From: Deinococcus sp. QL22
GTDB lineage: Bacteria; Deinococcota; Deinococci; Deinococcales; Deinococcaceae
Direction of reading: 5' to 3'
NCBI RefSeq assembly: GCF_023370075.1
Contig: NZ_CP097149.1
Coordinates: 124,001 to 188,000 of the forward strand
Length of the DNA: 64,000 nucleotides
In this document: piece by piece, positions 39,277-48,503 of the stretch
How positions within the stretch are numbered: position 1 is the first letter of the stretch
How the letters are laid out: each line of letters starts with the position of its first letter
Notes under the pieces: model-generated
What the model saw: the letters and a program-made list of their open reading frames with translations, nothing else
Told to the model about the DNA's origin: nothing
The model's database searches: none
Position numbers and translations under genes: made by a program

Positions 39277-39555
39277 GAGGCCAGCAGGTTCATAGGATCA
39301 GTCTCGCCCGCCCGGGGAAGGCAGAATCACCCCGTCCCACAGGATTTGTGTGAACAGGGATTTCGAGGTCCAGCGCCGCCACACAGGCCTGCACTGGCCA
39401 AAAGCGCTGGGGCGACCGGCTGGCTCTGACCCTGTCACCGCTGCCGTGGCCCCTCAACCCTGGTTCCGCACGCTGCACTGCGCCGCCGCTCCCGGTCTGA
39501 ACGCACCCTTGCACAGAAGGGCGGGGCTGCAGGCATGCGTGCCAGCCCAACCTTC
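39277..39555. other. Intergenic upstream of the DUF2339 gene
   Basis: Nothing supported except the -10 box TATGCT at 39556-39561, 6 nt before the start of the large membrane protein gene. Confidence 0.4.
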
Positions 39556-39567
39556 TATGCTGCTCGC

Positions 39568-42500
39568 ATGACCTTACTGTTCGAGCTCGTGATCGTGGGC
39601 TTGCTGGTCATGCTGCTGACGCGGGTGAACAGGATTGAGAAGCAGTCCGAACGCGCAGCCAAGCAGCTTGACGAAGCCTTACGGCGCCTGGAGGCAGGTG
39701 TCCTCGCAGCCCAGAAGCCCAGAACCGATGGCGCGCCGTCTTTCCCGGCCGCATCCCTGCAGGCGGTTTCCCCTGCGGCTGCGCCTGCCTCCAGGCCGCC
39801 CACCCAACCTCACTTCACGGTGCCGGACGTGCTGGCAACACCCGCCCCAACCCTACCAAAGCTGGCCCCACCACTTCCGCAGTTCACTGGAACACCAGTG
39901 AAGCAGGCCGGTGCGTCAGCAGCCACACTCCCCCAGCCCACAGGGGCCGCAAAGCAACACCAGCCAGCAGCGCCGGCCCGGACGCACGCACCCCCGGCCT
40001 GGTGGCCTGCCATCAACCTGAGCGCTCCCGAGTACAGCCGCGCGCGGATGAGCGTCATCGGGGGCGGACTGGTCATTGCCGGACTGGCCTGGACCCTGCG
40101 CTCCCTGGGCCTGCCCGGATGGACGGCGCTGGCCGCAGTCTATGCCTTCGCGGCCCTGCTGTGGATCACCGCGCGCAGCGTGCCGCAGCCGGTGGCCGGC
40201 GCCCTGCGCGGCCTAGGCTACGCCGCCGCCGCGCTGGGCCTCGGTGCCCTGTCCCAGGTGCTGGGCCCGGTCCTGCCGCAGGGCGCCGGCGTCCAGGGCA
40301 GCGCGGCCACGGTGCTGCTGGGTCTGCTGGCCCTCTCCGGCGCGATGGCCTGGCGCAGCGTGCGCGCCGGCGAACCCCTGCTCGCGGCGCTGGCGACCCT
40401 GGGCGCGGCCATCTCGACCTGGATGCTGACCGACGATCTGGGGCCGTGGAGCGCCCTGGCCATGGGGCTGACCGCCCTGATGCCGGCCCTGGCCATCCCG
40501 CACCTCATGCGCCTGGTTCCAGGGCGGGAGGAACAGGGGGGCCCAAGCACCACCGTCACCGATCACCCCCCAGAGAAGCTTTCCCCTGAGACCGGTCTGG
40601 CCCGCGAGGCCAGCCTGGTGCTGACGGTTCTCGCGGCGGCGGCCATTCCCGTGGGCCACCTTCTGGCGGCCCTCTCGCACGCGCCTGATCTGAGCAGCGT
40701 CGAGACCACGGCACGCAGCCTGGTCAGCGCTCACGGCGGAACGTGGGGCTGGGCGATCGGCACGGTGATGGCCCTCGGGACGGCCGCGACGCTGCTGCGC
40801 GGCGCTCACCTGCTGCCTTCTCGGAGTCAGGCAACCAGCACACCTGCCCCCTCAACAGCTACTTCCGCAGCAAGTCTGCTGGCGGCCATGGGCGCGCATC
40901 CTTACCGCACCCTGGGGACAGCCGCCGCGCTCTGTATGGTCACGCCGTTCCTGACTGCCGCACCCACTCTGGGCGCCGCCCTGCAGCGCGCCGCGCCGGG
41001 CAGCACGGGGGCCCTGCTGCTTCTGGCCCTGGTCGGTGCCGCACTGGCCGCCTGGGCCTGGATCAGGCAGCGCCAAAGCGCGGCGCAAGGCCAGGCGGAC
41101 GCGGCCTACCTGGCCGGCTCTCTGGCCGGCGGCGCCACAGCTGGAACCACTTCGGCTCTGAGTGCGGCCGCGGTGGCGCTGCTGGGCTCCAACACCCGGC
41201 TGCTGGGCTTCGCGGGTCTGGGCGCCGCTCTGGCAAGCGTGGGTCTGGCCGCACACAACCGCCGCTGGGCCCAGGTCGGCATCGCTCTAGCCTCGGTCAG
41301 CGTCATGGCGGCTCTGGTCTCTCCCTACGTCGGCGGCCCGGCAGCCCCGCAAGGGGTGGTTCTGCTGGTTCTGGCCGGGTTCTGGGTCCTGGGCATGCGG
41401 CTCTCTCAGCGGGCCTGGAAGGAGGAAGCCAGCGCGCTCGCGTACGTGACGGGGGCCTCGATGGCCCTCCTGGCCCTCTCTGGACTGCTGGAGGCAGCGT
41501 TGCTCAGCCTGGTCGCTGGCGCCGCCCTCTGGGCCGTCCAGCGGACACCACGCCTGGCGGCCCTGAAGCCCCTGATTGGCGGCCTGTTTCTCGCCACTAT
41601 CGCCTGCAGCGCTCTGACCAGTACAGCGGCTTTCAAGGCAGGTCCCGGACTGGACCTCACCCAATGGAGTCTGCTGCTCCTGGGCGCCGCGGGCGCAGCG
41701 CTGGCCCTGCTGGCCTCCCGCAGCGTAGCGTCCCCACTGGCCACGCGCCAGACGGCCGGAGCAGGTCAGGACAGCCTGGCAGACGGCGCAGCCAAGATTC
41801 AGCCCCCAGAAGCGCTCGCCCCATTCGTTCAGAGCGCGTCCTGGAGTGTCCTGGCCCTGAGCCTGTTGGTCACTGTTCAGTCCGCTGGCGCGCTGAGCGA
41901 TGAAGCAGGGGCCGTGGCGCTGAGCGTCATGGCGCTGATCACCCACAGGATGGGCCTGCGCCGGGGACCCACCATTTCGGCCTTCTCGCTAAGCGCCGCC
42001 GGCATCCTGACCTTCAGCGGCGTTGTGCGCCTGATCGCCGATCAGCTGATGGACGCTGGCAACACCCAGACCGTTGTGTCCTGGCTGCCGCTGGCCACCT
42101 GGAGCACCCTGGGCATCTGGGGCCTGCTGTATACCCCCACGGGCCGCCGCCTGTGGACAGCGCGCATCAGCCGGGGCTCACTGCCGCGCATGCCGCTGCG
42201 CATTCTGCGCGCGCCGGTCATCGCTGCTGGCCTGGCAACCGCAACCGTGAGCCTGACCGCCTGGGTTCCGGGCGGACTCATGACCGCGCCGCTGCTCACC
42301 CTGGGGAGCCTGGCCGCGCTGGCGACGGGCGTGCTGGTGGCCCTGGGCGCCTGGCGCTGGGGCGGACTGGGCCGCGGAGGCGCGCGGGCGCTGTGGGACT
42401 GTGGTGTCGGCATCGGCGCCGCCGCCGGCGTCAAAGCCGTCACGGTCGACGCCAGCTTGTACAGCAATCCGCGGGCCGCCAGTGGTCTGGCCATCCTGGT

Positions 42501-42648
42501 CACCGGCCTGGCCCTGCTGCTGCTGGCGGTCCGTGCGCCGCGCCCGGGACCCAGTGAGGGCGCAGAAGGATCAGAAGGCGATCCCGGGGCCGCGCTGGTG
42601 GTGGCACCGGCGCGGTCGGCCCCCACGGAACTCCAGCAGAACGTGTAG
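39568..42648 (+). CDS. Large DUF2339-like multi-spanning membrane protein
   Basis: The 1026-residue protein starts with one membrane helix (LLFELVIVGLLVMLLTRV). A coiled region (RIEKQSERAAKQLDEALRRL) and a Pro/Ala-rich linker of about 120 residues follow. About 25 further hydrophobic segments begin at VIGGGLVIAGLAWTLRSLG (about residue 165) and end near residue 1000. This N-terminal coiled coil plus many short alpha-helical membrane repeats is the layout of DUF2339 proteins, whose role is unknown. TATGCT 6 nt before the ATG gives a leaderless start. Leucine/alanine-rich codon use is extreme but in keeping with its GC. Confidence 0.8.
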   Translation: MTLLFELVIVGLLVMLLTRVNRIEKQSERAAKQLDEALRRLEAGVLAAQKPRTDGAPSFPAASLQAVSPAAAPASRPPTQPHFTVPDVLATPAPTLPKLAPPLPQFTGTPVKQAGASAATLPQPTGAAKQHQPAAPARTHAPPAWWPAINLSAPEYSRARMSVIGGGLVIAGLAWTLRSLGLPGWTALAAVYAFAALLWITARSVPQPVAGALRGLGYAAAALGLGALSQVLGPVLPQGAGVQGSAATVLLGLLALSGAMAWRSVRAGEPLLAALATLGAAISTWMLTDDLGPWSALAMGLTALMPALAIPHLMRLVPGREEQGGPSTTVTDHPPEKLSPETGLAREASLVLTVLAAAAIPVGHLLAALSHAPDLSSVETTARSLVSAHGGTWGWAIGTVMALGTAATLLRGAHLLPSRSQATSTPAPSTATSAASLLAAMGAHPYRTLGTAAALCMVTPFLTAAPTLGAALQRAAPGSTGALLLLALVGAALAAWAWIRQRQSAAQGQADAAYLAGSLAGGATAGTTSALSAAAVALLGSNTRLLGFAGLGAALASVGLAAHNRRWAQVGIALASVSVMAALVSPYVGGPAAPQGVVLLVLAGFWVLGMRLSQRAWKEEASALAYVTGASMALLALSGLLEAALLSLVAGAALWAVQRTPRLAALKPLIGGLFLATIACSALTSTAAFKAGPGLDLTQWSLLLLGAAGAALALLASRSVASPLATRQTAGAGQDSLADGAAKIQPPEALAPFVQSASWSVLALSLLVTVQSAGALSDEAGAVALSVMALITHRMGLRRGPTISAFSLSAAGILTFSGVVRLIADQLMDAGNTQTVVSWLPLATWSTLGIWGLLYTPTGRRLWTARISRGSLPRMPLRILRAPVIAAGLATATVSLTAWVPGGLMTAPLLTLGSLAALATGVLVALGAWRWGGLGRGGARALWDCGVGIGAAAGVKAVTVDASLYSNPRAASGLAILVTGLALLLLAVRAPRPGPSEGAEGSEGDPGAALVVAPARSAPTELQQNV

Positions 42649-42938
42649 CCCAGGCACGCCTGACAGGGCGGCGCCCCCTGGAGACTGCCGCCCGCCTCGC
42701 CGCGGAGCAGCAGACGGAACCGCCCGCCCGGGTGCAACGGCGTGAGCGCGTGACCGGACGCGACGCGCGATTGAACTTTGACAGATCCTGAGAAACAGAT
42801 CATTGGCGAAGTGCGGCCGGTGACTTCGTGCCTACTGACCTGATGACCGCCCTCTTTGGCTATGGGGTACAAGATGTCCAGACCTGAGCTGAAGCCTGGG
42901 GAACCACCCATTGGTCAGAGCTGGCTGAGAACGAGGCC
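42649..42938. other. Intergenic between convergent genes
   Basis: No gene is supported in this 290-base gap between the DUF2339 gene and the transpeptidase gene, which converge here. I see no clear terminator hairpin with a T-run. Confidence 0.4.
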
Positions 42939-44426
42939 TCAGGGCGCGGCGAGGGCGGGCTCCTCCTCTGGCGGGGGCGGCACGAAGTCGACCGTGCCGT
43001 CGCGGTACTTGCCCTGGTTGCGGTCGAGCTGGATGCGGCGCTGCTCGGCGAGCAGCGCCTCGTCGGGCAGGATGGCGCGCGACGAGACGTAGCTGGCGAC
43101 GATGTTCTTGTAGACCGGCGCGGCGAGGTCGGCGCCGTGGTACTGACCCTTGGCGCCGTGGGCCATCACCGCGACCGTGATCTCCGGGTCGGAGTTGGGA
43201 TAGAAGCCGGCGTAGGTTGACTCGAAGAGTTCGTTGCTGTAGCCGCCGGCCGTGGCGACCTGGGCGGTACCGGTCTTGCCGCCCAGGTCGTACCCGTACA
43301 GCAGCGCGCGGTGGGGGATGCCGAGCTCAATGGTCATGCGCAACATGTCACGCACGGCCTTGGCGGTCTCAGCCCGCACGACGCGCCGGCCCTGGCCCAC
43401 GGGGTCGGCGGCCGAGAGGCGCGGCGGCAGGTAGACCCCGCCGTTGCCGAGCACGTTGTAGGCGACCGCCATCTGCAGCAGGGTGGTGGACATCCCCTGC
43501 CCGAAGCCGTTGGTGGTGCGCACCAGCGTATCCCAGCGCTCGATGGGGCGCAGCACGCCGTTGCCGGCGGTGACCACCGGGATCTCCGGTGCCACGCCGA
43601 CGCCGAACTGCGCCAGGCGCGCGCGGAATGTCTCGTCGGTGTACGGCTCGACAATGTGACTGATCCCGATGTTCGACGAGTAGCGCAGCACGTTCTGGAT
43701 GGTGAGCTTGGGGCCGTGGGCGACCGAGTCGCGGATGGTGCTGCCCCAGCGCGCGCCGACGAAGCGGCTCATGGGGGTATCGAGCACCTGCCCCGGCTGG
43801 ATCACGCGGTCGTCAAGGGCGACGGCGACCGTCATGGCCTTCATCACCGACCCCGGCTCGAAGCGGTCGATGAAGGCCCGGTTGCGCCGGTCGCTGATGG
43901 AAGTCTGCTTCCAGTCGCCGGGATCCGACGGCGGCCAGCTGGCCACGGCCAGCAGCCGACCGGTTCGGGTCTCCATGACGATCGCTGCGGCGTACTCGGC
44001 CTTCTCCTCGGCCGCCTTGCGCGCCAGCTCGCCCTCGGTGACGGCCTGCAGCTCGAGGTCGATGGTCAGCTGCAAGTCCTGGCCTGCCGCCAGCGACGCC
44101 TCATAGTCGTGCTCCAGGCCTTCTACGCCCTCGGACTGGCCCATGATGCCGAGCAGCTGCCCGGCGAGCTGGCCGTGAGGGTAGCTCCGCTGCTCGGTCA
44201 TGGCGAAGGTTCCGGCGCCCTGCGTGCGGGTCAGAGCCAGCACCTCGCCGCCCGCGGCCAGGATGCGCCCGCGCCCGCTGGGCTGGGGCAGCCGGTTGCC
44301 GGGAGGGCGCCCCTCAAGCGGGTTGAGGGGGCTCATGACGCCGGCGTAGGCGATCACCAGCCAGCCGAGGGCGAGCAGGCCGCACAGCATCATTATCAGC
44401 GTGCGTTTGTGGATCTTGATCTCCAT
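42939..44426 (-). CDS. FtsI/PBP2-type peptidoglycan transpeptidase
   Basis: This 495-residue class B penicillin-binding protein cross-links peptidoglycan. It has an N-terminal membrane anchor (LIMMLCGLLALGWLVIAYAG) and a short dimerisation domain (GRGRILAAGGEVLALTRTQG, YPHGQLAGQLLGIMG). The transpeptidase domain carries SVMK in FEPGSVMKAM (SxxK, about residue 197), SSN in RYSSNIGIS (SxN, about 255) and KTG in GGKTGTAQV (about 395). All catalytic motifs are present. No PASTA domains follow. No division-cluster genes are adjacent, so this may be an accessory copy. TAGGCT lies 8 nt before the ATG, indicating a leaderless start. Confidence 0.9.
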   Translation of the reverse strand: MEIKIHKRTLIMMLCGLLALGWLVIAYAGVMSPLNPLEGRPPGNRLPQPSGRGRILAAGGEVLALTRTQGAGTFAMTEQRSYPHGQLAGQLLGIMGQSEGVEGLEHDYEASLAAGQDLQLTIDLELQAVTEGELARKAAEEKAEYAAAIVMETRTGRLLAVASWPPSDPGDWKQTSISDRRNRAFIDRFEPGSVMKAMTVAVALDDRVIQPGQVLDTPMSRFVGARWGSTIRDSVAHGPKLTIQNVLRYSSNIGISHIVEPYTDETFRARLAQFGVGVAPEIPVVTAGNGVLRPIERWDTLVRTTNGFGQGMSTTLLQMAVAYNVLGNGGVYLPPRLSAADPVGQGRRVVRAETAKAVRDMLRMTIELGIPHRALLYGYDLGGKTGTAQVATAGGYSNELFESTYAGFYPNSDPEITVAVMAHGAKGQYHGADLAAPVYKNIVASYVSSRAILPDEALLAEQRRIQLDRNQGKYRDGTVDFVPPPPEEEPALAAP

Positions 44427-44696
44427 ATCGGCCCAGCCTACCGCGCCCCGCTCTCCGCGCCCGGAACCGGGGGTTCAGGGGGGTCGGGAGCAGGGCGTGC
44501 AGCGTGCCTAGGCTCCATCTCGGGGGGCGGCCTCCCGCGGCGCCTCCACCTGAGCGCGGTTCAACGCTCCAGCAGGCCAACTGAGCCCCCTTTAAGGACG
44601 GGGCAGATCACCCTGCCCACCCGCGACCGCGCCCCCTCACCCAGGGGCCCACCCCCCCAGCGCCAGCTGGGACTTTTTCTTCAGCGTTCGCTGGAG

Positions 44697-45224
44697 GTGG
44701 AGGCACACCAGGAGAGCCTTGAACTCCGGCGGGGCCGGCGGCCAGGTAGACTGAGGCTGACCTTCGAGGGACGCCGTCGAGCGCGCCTGGACGTCAGCCT
44801 CGACCCGGCCACCACGGCGGGTCTCCTGGCCCCCGTTCCAGCCCTGCTGCCACCGGGCCAGGGCGGCCGGCGGCGGGAACAGGCATTCGCGCTGCTTTGG
44901 GCCCTGCTGGATGAACCCCTGGGCGAGTGCGTCGATGTGGAGTGGAGGCATCTTCGGGTGCCGGGGGTTAATGCCGGACTGACGCGCGGTTCGGAGGTGG
45001 CGAAGGTGACTCACCTGTCCGGAAGTGACAGTGGCCAGACGCCCATCGACGACCGCAAACTTCTGGCAGACCCGAGCTCTGGACGCATGGTCACCCTCAA
45101 CACTCAGAGCAGCACTGTCGCGACGAATCGTGTGCTCAGACCTGGTCGTGACCCCGCAGGTTCTTCCCCTCCAGAGCTGAAGCTCCCCCCAGTTGCGGCG
45201 TGCCCAGCAAAGGCAATGACCTGA
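44697..45224 (+). CDS. Hypothetical protein
   Basis: From about 44690 to 45050 the plus strand has clear coding codon use. It encodes GRRPGRLRLTFEGRRRARLD, then VSLDPATTAGLLAPVPALLP and EQAFALLWALLDEPLGEC. The start is uncertain: GTG at 44697 follows a GGAGG-like run, and the frame is open further upstream. The last 60 codons are weaker and overlap the end of the convergent nucleotidase gene, so the true stop may once have been earlier. No family is recognised. Confidence 0.45.
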   Translation: MEAHQESLELRRGRRPGRLRLTFEGRRRARLDVSLDPATTAGLLAPVPALLPPGQGGRRREQAFALLWALLDEPLGECVDVEWRHLRVPGVNAGLTRGSEVAKVTHLSGSDSGQTPIDDRKLLADPSSGRMVTLNTQSSTVATNRVLRPGRDPAGSSPPELKLPPVAACPAKAMT

Positions 45225-46644
45225 GGCCCAGCCAGACCGGCTCCAGATCCGGGTGCACTGATGTCCTGTGCTGAAAGTGCTGCCGAACCACGTCCTCAAG
45301 CAGCACTGTGAAGTCCGAGGCGATCTCGGTCACCCCTTCCCCGTGCAAAAAGGCGTATGGAGCCGGCTCCAGGTCCGTATGGGCGACCACGTACTCACGC
45401 CCCAGATCTAGCGCCTCCCCGTTCACCTGGACCCGCTGCACCCGCTCTCCGACCCTGCCTGCGGGGTCGACCGTAACCTGCACGCCGCTCAGTCCCGGAA
45501 CACCGATGGGAGAACCCCGCAGCCCGCGGTGCAGGTACGTCACCACCTCGGGATCGAGCCCACGTTCGAGGGCCATCCGGAGTCGCCAGCCCGTCACCCG
45601 GGAGGTCATGGGATTGATGGTCGCCGGCACGGCATTGGCGACGGCGCCGCGGCGCACCTCACCGGCCTGGAGGCCCGTGTGCAGCGCCCCCCCGCTGATG
45701 AGTCCCACCTCCGCACCGGCCCGCTCCCGGAGCACCTGCGCGGCGAAATGGGCCATGGGCGACTCTCCCCAGTGATCCAGGTGCAGGGACGCCGCCAGCG
45801 TCCCCACGGCTTCCGTTCGGATGCCCTGCAATTCGGTCTCCAGGGCGGCCAGCGCCTCCATCACCTCCGCATCTGGTTCCAGATCGGCAGGAACAGGTAG
45901 AACCGTGACCCGGTCTGCGAGGATGGCTCCCGCTGCTCCCACATCGAGATCCACCCGGCCCAGATGTTCCGCAAACTCTCCGGCCTGGACGACGAGTGTC
46001 TTCCCCACCCGCTCCCCTTCCGGCAGGAGGTCATGCGAGTGGCCGCCAATGATCAGATCGATGCCGGAGACGGCCGCGGCCAGGTCATGGTCGGCCTCCA
46101 GACCGAGGTGAGAGAGCAGCACCACCAGTCCAGCACCCGCGTCACGAAGTTCCGTCACTGTCTGGCGCGCCAGGTCATGCACGTCCGGCGTGTTCAGCCC
46201 GTACACGCCGTAGATACCGCCGAAGGGATCGGTCAGCCCGAAGACACCAATGCTCAGGCCATCCGGGCCGTTTAGCAACACGCTGGCGCGAAGACCCTCC
46301 ACCACAGCGCCGTCCTGGTCGCGAAGATTGGCCGCGAGGAGGGTGTACCCCGCCCGCCGGGCCATCCGGGTCACGGCCGTCATCCCGTACCCGAGGCCAA
46401 TGTCGTTGCCGAGGGTCTGTAGGGTCACGCCACTCGCCGTCAGGACGGGTGCCAGGGATTCGCCGCGGGTCAGGCGACAGTCCTCGAAGCGGCGGTCGAA
46501 GGCGTCGCCAGCATCCCAGCGAAAGACGGTCCGCCCCTCGGCTTCCGCGTGGGCCTGTTCCCGGCGGGCCAGGGTCGTCAGCCGCGCCAGCCCTTCCAGA
46601 CGGCCATGAATGTCGTTGCTGTGCAGAAAAGTCAGTCGTGCCAC
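45136..46644 (-). CDS. Cytosolic 5'-nucleotidase/UshA-like metallophosphoesterase
   Basis: The 502-residue protein has the two-domain layout of UshA-type enzymes. The N-terminal metallophosphoesterase has HSNDIHGRLEG (metal motif 1), WDAGDAFDRR (motif 2), LGNDIGLGYG where GNHEFD is usual (motif 3), LLSHLGLEAD and IIGGHSHDLLP. The C-terminal 5'-nucleotidase domain has SPMAHFAAQVLRERAGAEVG, ISGGALHTGLQAGEVRRGAV and VVAHTDLEPAPYAF. There is no signal peptide, unlike periplasmic UshA. The motif-3 His is replaced by Asp, so activity is uncertain. It starts with GTG, 7 nt after TAGAAT (leaderless). Confidence 0.85.
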   Translation of the reverse strand: MARLTFLHSNDIHGRLEGLARLTTLARREQAHAEAEGRTVFRWDAGDAFDRRFEDCRLTRGESLAPVLTASGVTLQTLGNDIGLGYGMTAVTRMARRAGYTLLAANLRDQDGAVVEGLRASVLLNGPDGLSIGVFGLTDPFGGIYGVYGLNTPDVHDLARQTVTELRDAGAGLVVLLSHLGLEADHDLAAAVSGIDLIIGGHSHDLLPEGERVGKTLVVQAGEFAEHLGRVDLDVGAAGAILADRVTVLPVPADLEPDAEVMEALAALETELQGIRTEAVGTLAASLHLDHWGESPMAHFAAQVLRERAGAEVGLISGGALHTGLQAGEVRRGAVANAVPATINPMTSRVTGWRLRMALERGLDPEVVTYLHRGLRGSPIGVPGLSGVQVTVDPAGRVGERVQRVQVNGEALDLGREYVVAHTDLEPAPYAFLHGEGVTEIASDFTVLLEDVVRQHFQHRTSVHPDLEPVWLGLRSLPLLGTPQLGGASALEGKNLRGHDQV

Positions 46645-46750
46645 ACGGCCGATTCTATCTGACAGACTGGAACGTTCTGAGCAGACTTGCCCTGTGGCCA
46701 GGACGAGCGCCTTCGCGACTGAACCCCAGCCTCAGGCCAGAGTCCAGGCA

Positions 46751-46786
46751 GGCCCTCACCCCGACCGGTCTGTCAGGGTGAGGGCC
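46751..46786. terminator. Hairpin between minus-strand genes
   Basis: GGCCCTCACCC and GGGTGAGGGCC pair perfectly (11 bp) around a 14-nt loop. It lies 36 nt after the stop of the gene at 46822 on the minus strand. No T-run follows. Confidence 0.6.
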
Positions 46787-46821
46787 AGTCACGCCGCTCT
46801 GCGTAAAGCCCCTGCTCCCCT

Positions 46822-47775
46822 CTAGCGGAGCTGAACCAATCGCACGGCCAGGTCGGCGACCGCGCTGCGCCGCACCCGGACCGAACGGGAGACCAGAACG
46901 GCGCCGCCGGTGCGAAGCGCCTCAGCCAGCAGGTCGTTCACCCGGGAGCAACAGGTGATCGGCTCTTCCCCCAGGGCGTCCATGGCCGACGCCATCTTGA
47001 TGCCGTGGTGCAGGAGTCCAGGGCGATGCTGCACGAACCAATCGTGAACCTCATCCATGCTTATGGGTTGAGGCTGCCCCAGCAGAACGAGCCCCAGGCG
47101 CAGATTCAGGTCAGGCACCTGATAGAAGCGGCGATCCCGCTCCTCTACTTCCGGGTGCGGCAGCGCGTAGGTGCCCTCTGGCCCATTGCTGACCACGCGG
47201 CTGAAGGCCCGTCGTGCTTCACCCAGGGCCCGCTGGGTCGCGGCATTCACCTCGTGCAATACGTCGCCATGCAGCAGCAGCGCCTGACGCACCCGAACCA
47301 GATCGGGCTCCGGCTGCTTCGCTCCCTGGGCCAGCACCAGCAGGTCAATGTCACTGAACAGGTGGGCCGTCGCTCGCGCGACCGTTCTTTTGGCGAGGGC
47401 CAGCGCCCAGGAATCCAGGACATTCGGTGATGCCCGTTGAGCCAGCGCCACCGCGCACTCCACTTCACGGGCCGCGCGCTGCAGGCGGCCCGGCAGATCA
47501 AAGGTGCCGGGCAGGGTCTGCTGAGCCAGGGCGAGCACCACCCTGGCGTTGTCGCGGGAGCCCTCAGGGCCAGAGCACAGCAGGCTCTGCAACGCCTGCA
47601 GCGTCGGGCCGCCGGTCATTGTGCTGGCAAATGCCGCACCTTGAAGGGCAAGGGCAAGGGTGTGATCCTCTGTTCGGCCAGCGCTCAGCTCAGGCTGTGG
47701 GCGGGGCTGACCCGATGGGGCAACGGACTGGCGGGGGGTCTTCAGGGCGCGGCGGGCAGCTCGGTTCTTCTTCAT
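46822..47775 (-). CDS. Hypothetical helical protein
   Basis: The 317-residue cytosolic protein begins with a basic MKKNRAARRALKTP segment and is otherwise helical, with repeated Ala/Leu/Arg patterns (VECAVALAQRASPNVLDSWA, VRVRQALLLHGDVLHEVNAA). A conserved-looking middle segment reads RRFYQVPDLNLRLGLVLLGQ. The end is VSRSVRVRRSAVADLAVRLV. No catalytic motif is recognised. I use the ATG at 47775, with GGAGAG upstream. A strong GC hairpin lies in the 5' leader (47806-47836). Confidence 0.65.
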   Translation of the reverse strand: MKKNRAARRALKTPRQSVAPSGQPRPQPELSAGRTEDHTLALALQGAAFASTMTGGPTLQALQSLLCSGPEGSRDNARVVLALAQQTLPGTFDLPGRLQRAAREVECAVALAQRASPNVLDSWALALAKRTVARATAHLFSDIDLLVLAQGAKQPEPDLVRVRQALLLHGDVLHEVNAATQRALGEARRAFSRVVSNGPEGTYALPHPEVEERDRRFYQVPDLNLRLGLVLLGQPQPISMDEVHDWFVQHRPGLLHHGIKMASAMDALGEEPITCCSRVNDLLAEALRTGGAVLVSRSVRVRRSAVADLAVRLVQLR

Positions 47776-47805
47776 CGCATCTCTCCTTGATCCGCCAACA
47801 GACAC

Positions 47806-47836
47806 GCCCCCCGTCTACTTTCGGCAGACGGGGGGC
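47806..47836 (-). promoter_or_regulatory. Leader hairpin upstream of the gene at 46822
   Basis: GCCCCCCGTCT pairs with AGACGGGGGGC (11 bp) around a 9-nt loop. On the minus strand it lies about 30 nt before the start codon, so it would form in the mRNA leader. It could be an old terminator or a control element. No T-run follows in either direction. Confidence 0.5.
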
Positions 47837-48226
47837 CCGTTGCGGCGGTATCTCGGGGGGCAAATTGGAAGAGATGCAGATGTGATGCAGAGAGACGCGG
47901 GGCCCCTCTGACCAGAGTGTAACGGACGACCCTCTGGGTCTGTCAAGTGCCGGGAGGACACCCCTGGAAGCCTGACCCGGGCCACGAGAGGAAGGGAGCA
48001 GGACCGGTCCACCGCATTGGCCCTATCGAACAGAGTGGCGTGTCTGGCGAGCGCGCCAATCTGACAGACATGAGACTGTTCACAGATATCCCGCCAGCTT
48101 AGACACCACGTCCTGGTGATCACACCTCGACTTTCGTACCATCTACGTACAGGCCGCTGCCGAATCAGCTACCACAGACCGGGTCATGGCAGGCTCCTCA
48201 GGAAAGCGACGGACTTGACCGCAATT
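47837..48226. other. Intergenic, no supported gene
   Basis: No gene, strong promoter or repeat was found between the leader hairpin and the tRNA-like remnant. Confidence 0.4.
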
Positions 48227-48275
48227 TGGTGCACCCAGTGGGAGTCGAACCCACAACAACACGAGTCTGAGTCGT
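48227..48275 (-). pseudogene. tRNA-like 3' half, possible second attachment-site remnant
   Basis: On the minus strand the segment shows an anticodon-like stem-loop ACGA-CTCAGAC-TCGT (anticodon would be CAG), a 5-nt variable loop and a perfect T arm (GTGGG-TTCGACT-CCCAC). The acceptor strand TGGGTGC and the end A-CCA follow. No matching 5' acceptor (GCACCCA) or D arm precedes it. The anticodon and the short variable loop do not fit any one standard tRNA, so the identity is open. Like the fragment at 16314 it keeps just the anticodon loop to the CCA end. Confidence 0.55.
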
Positions 48276-48317
48276 TCGAGAGATGGCACACGCACGGGCA
48301 TCGGCTGCGTCGCTATT

Positions 48318-48503
48318 TCACCATTTCTGGACACTCGGCAGCGGACGATCACCCTCCATCGATCCTGCCTGAGACAGCCTCAATTTCTCCAGCAATTCCT
48401 TCATCACGTTGCTGACATGATCGGCGGCTTGGTTCACCGTATCTAAAATCCTCAGGAAGAAGTGCGGTGTGATCTGCCGACCACCTGAGAGTTCTAACAC
48501 CAT
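48318..48503 (-). CDS. Hypothetical small protein next to the tRNA-like remnant
   Basis: AAGGAG lies 9 nt before the ATG at 48503. The 61-residue frame encodes GRQITPHFFLRILDTVNQAA and VSNVMKELLEKLRLSQ, mostly amphipathic helix. Base composition is visibly lower in GC than in the neighbouring genes, hinting at a different origin. No domain is recognised; its position beside an att-like site is compatible with a mobile-element gene. Confidence 0.45.
   Translation of the reverse strand: MVLELSGGRQITPHFFLRILDTVNQAADHVSNVMKELLEKLRLSQAGSMEGDRPLPSVQKW

Noticed and set aside
43311..45224. 637-codon plus-strand frame
   Set aside because: The first two thirds are antisense to the transpeptidase gene. 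Only the end (from about 44697) has its own coding signal and is listed separately.
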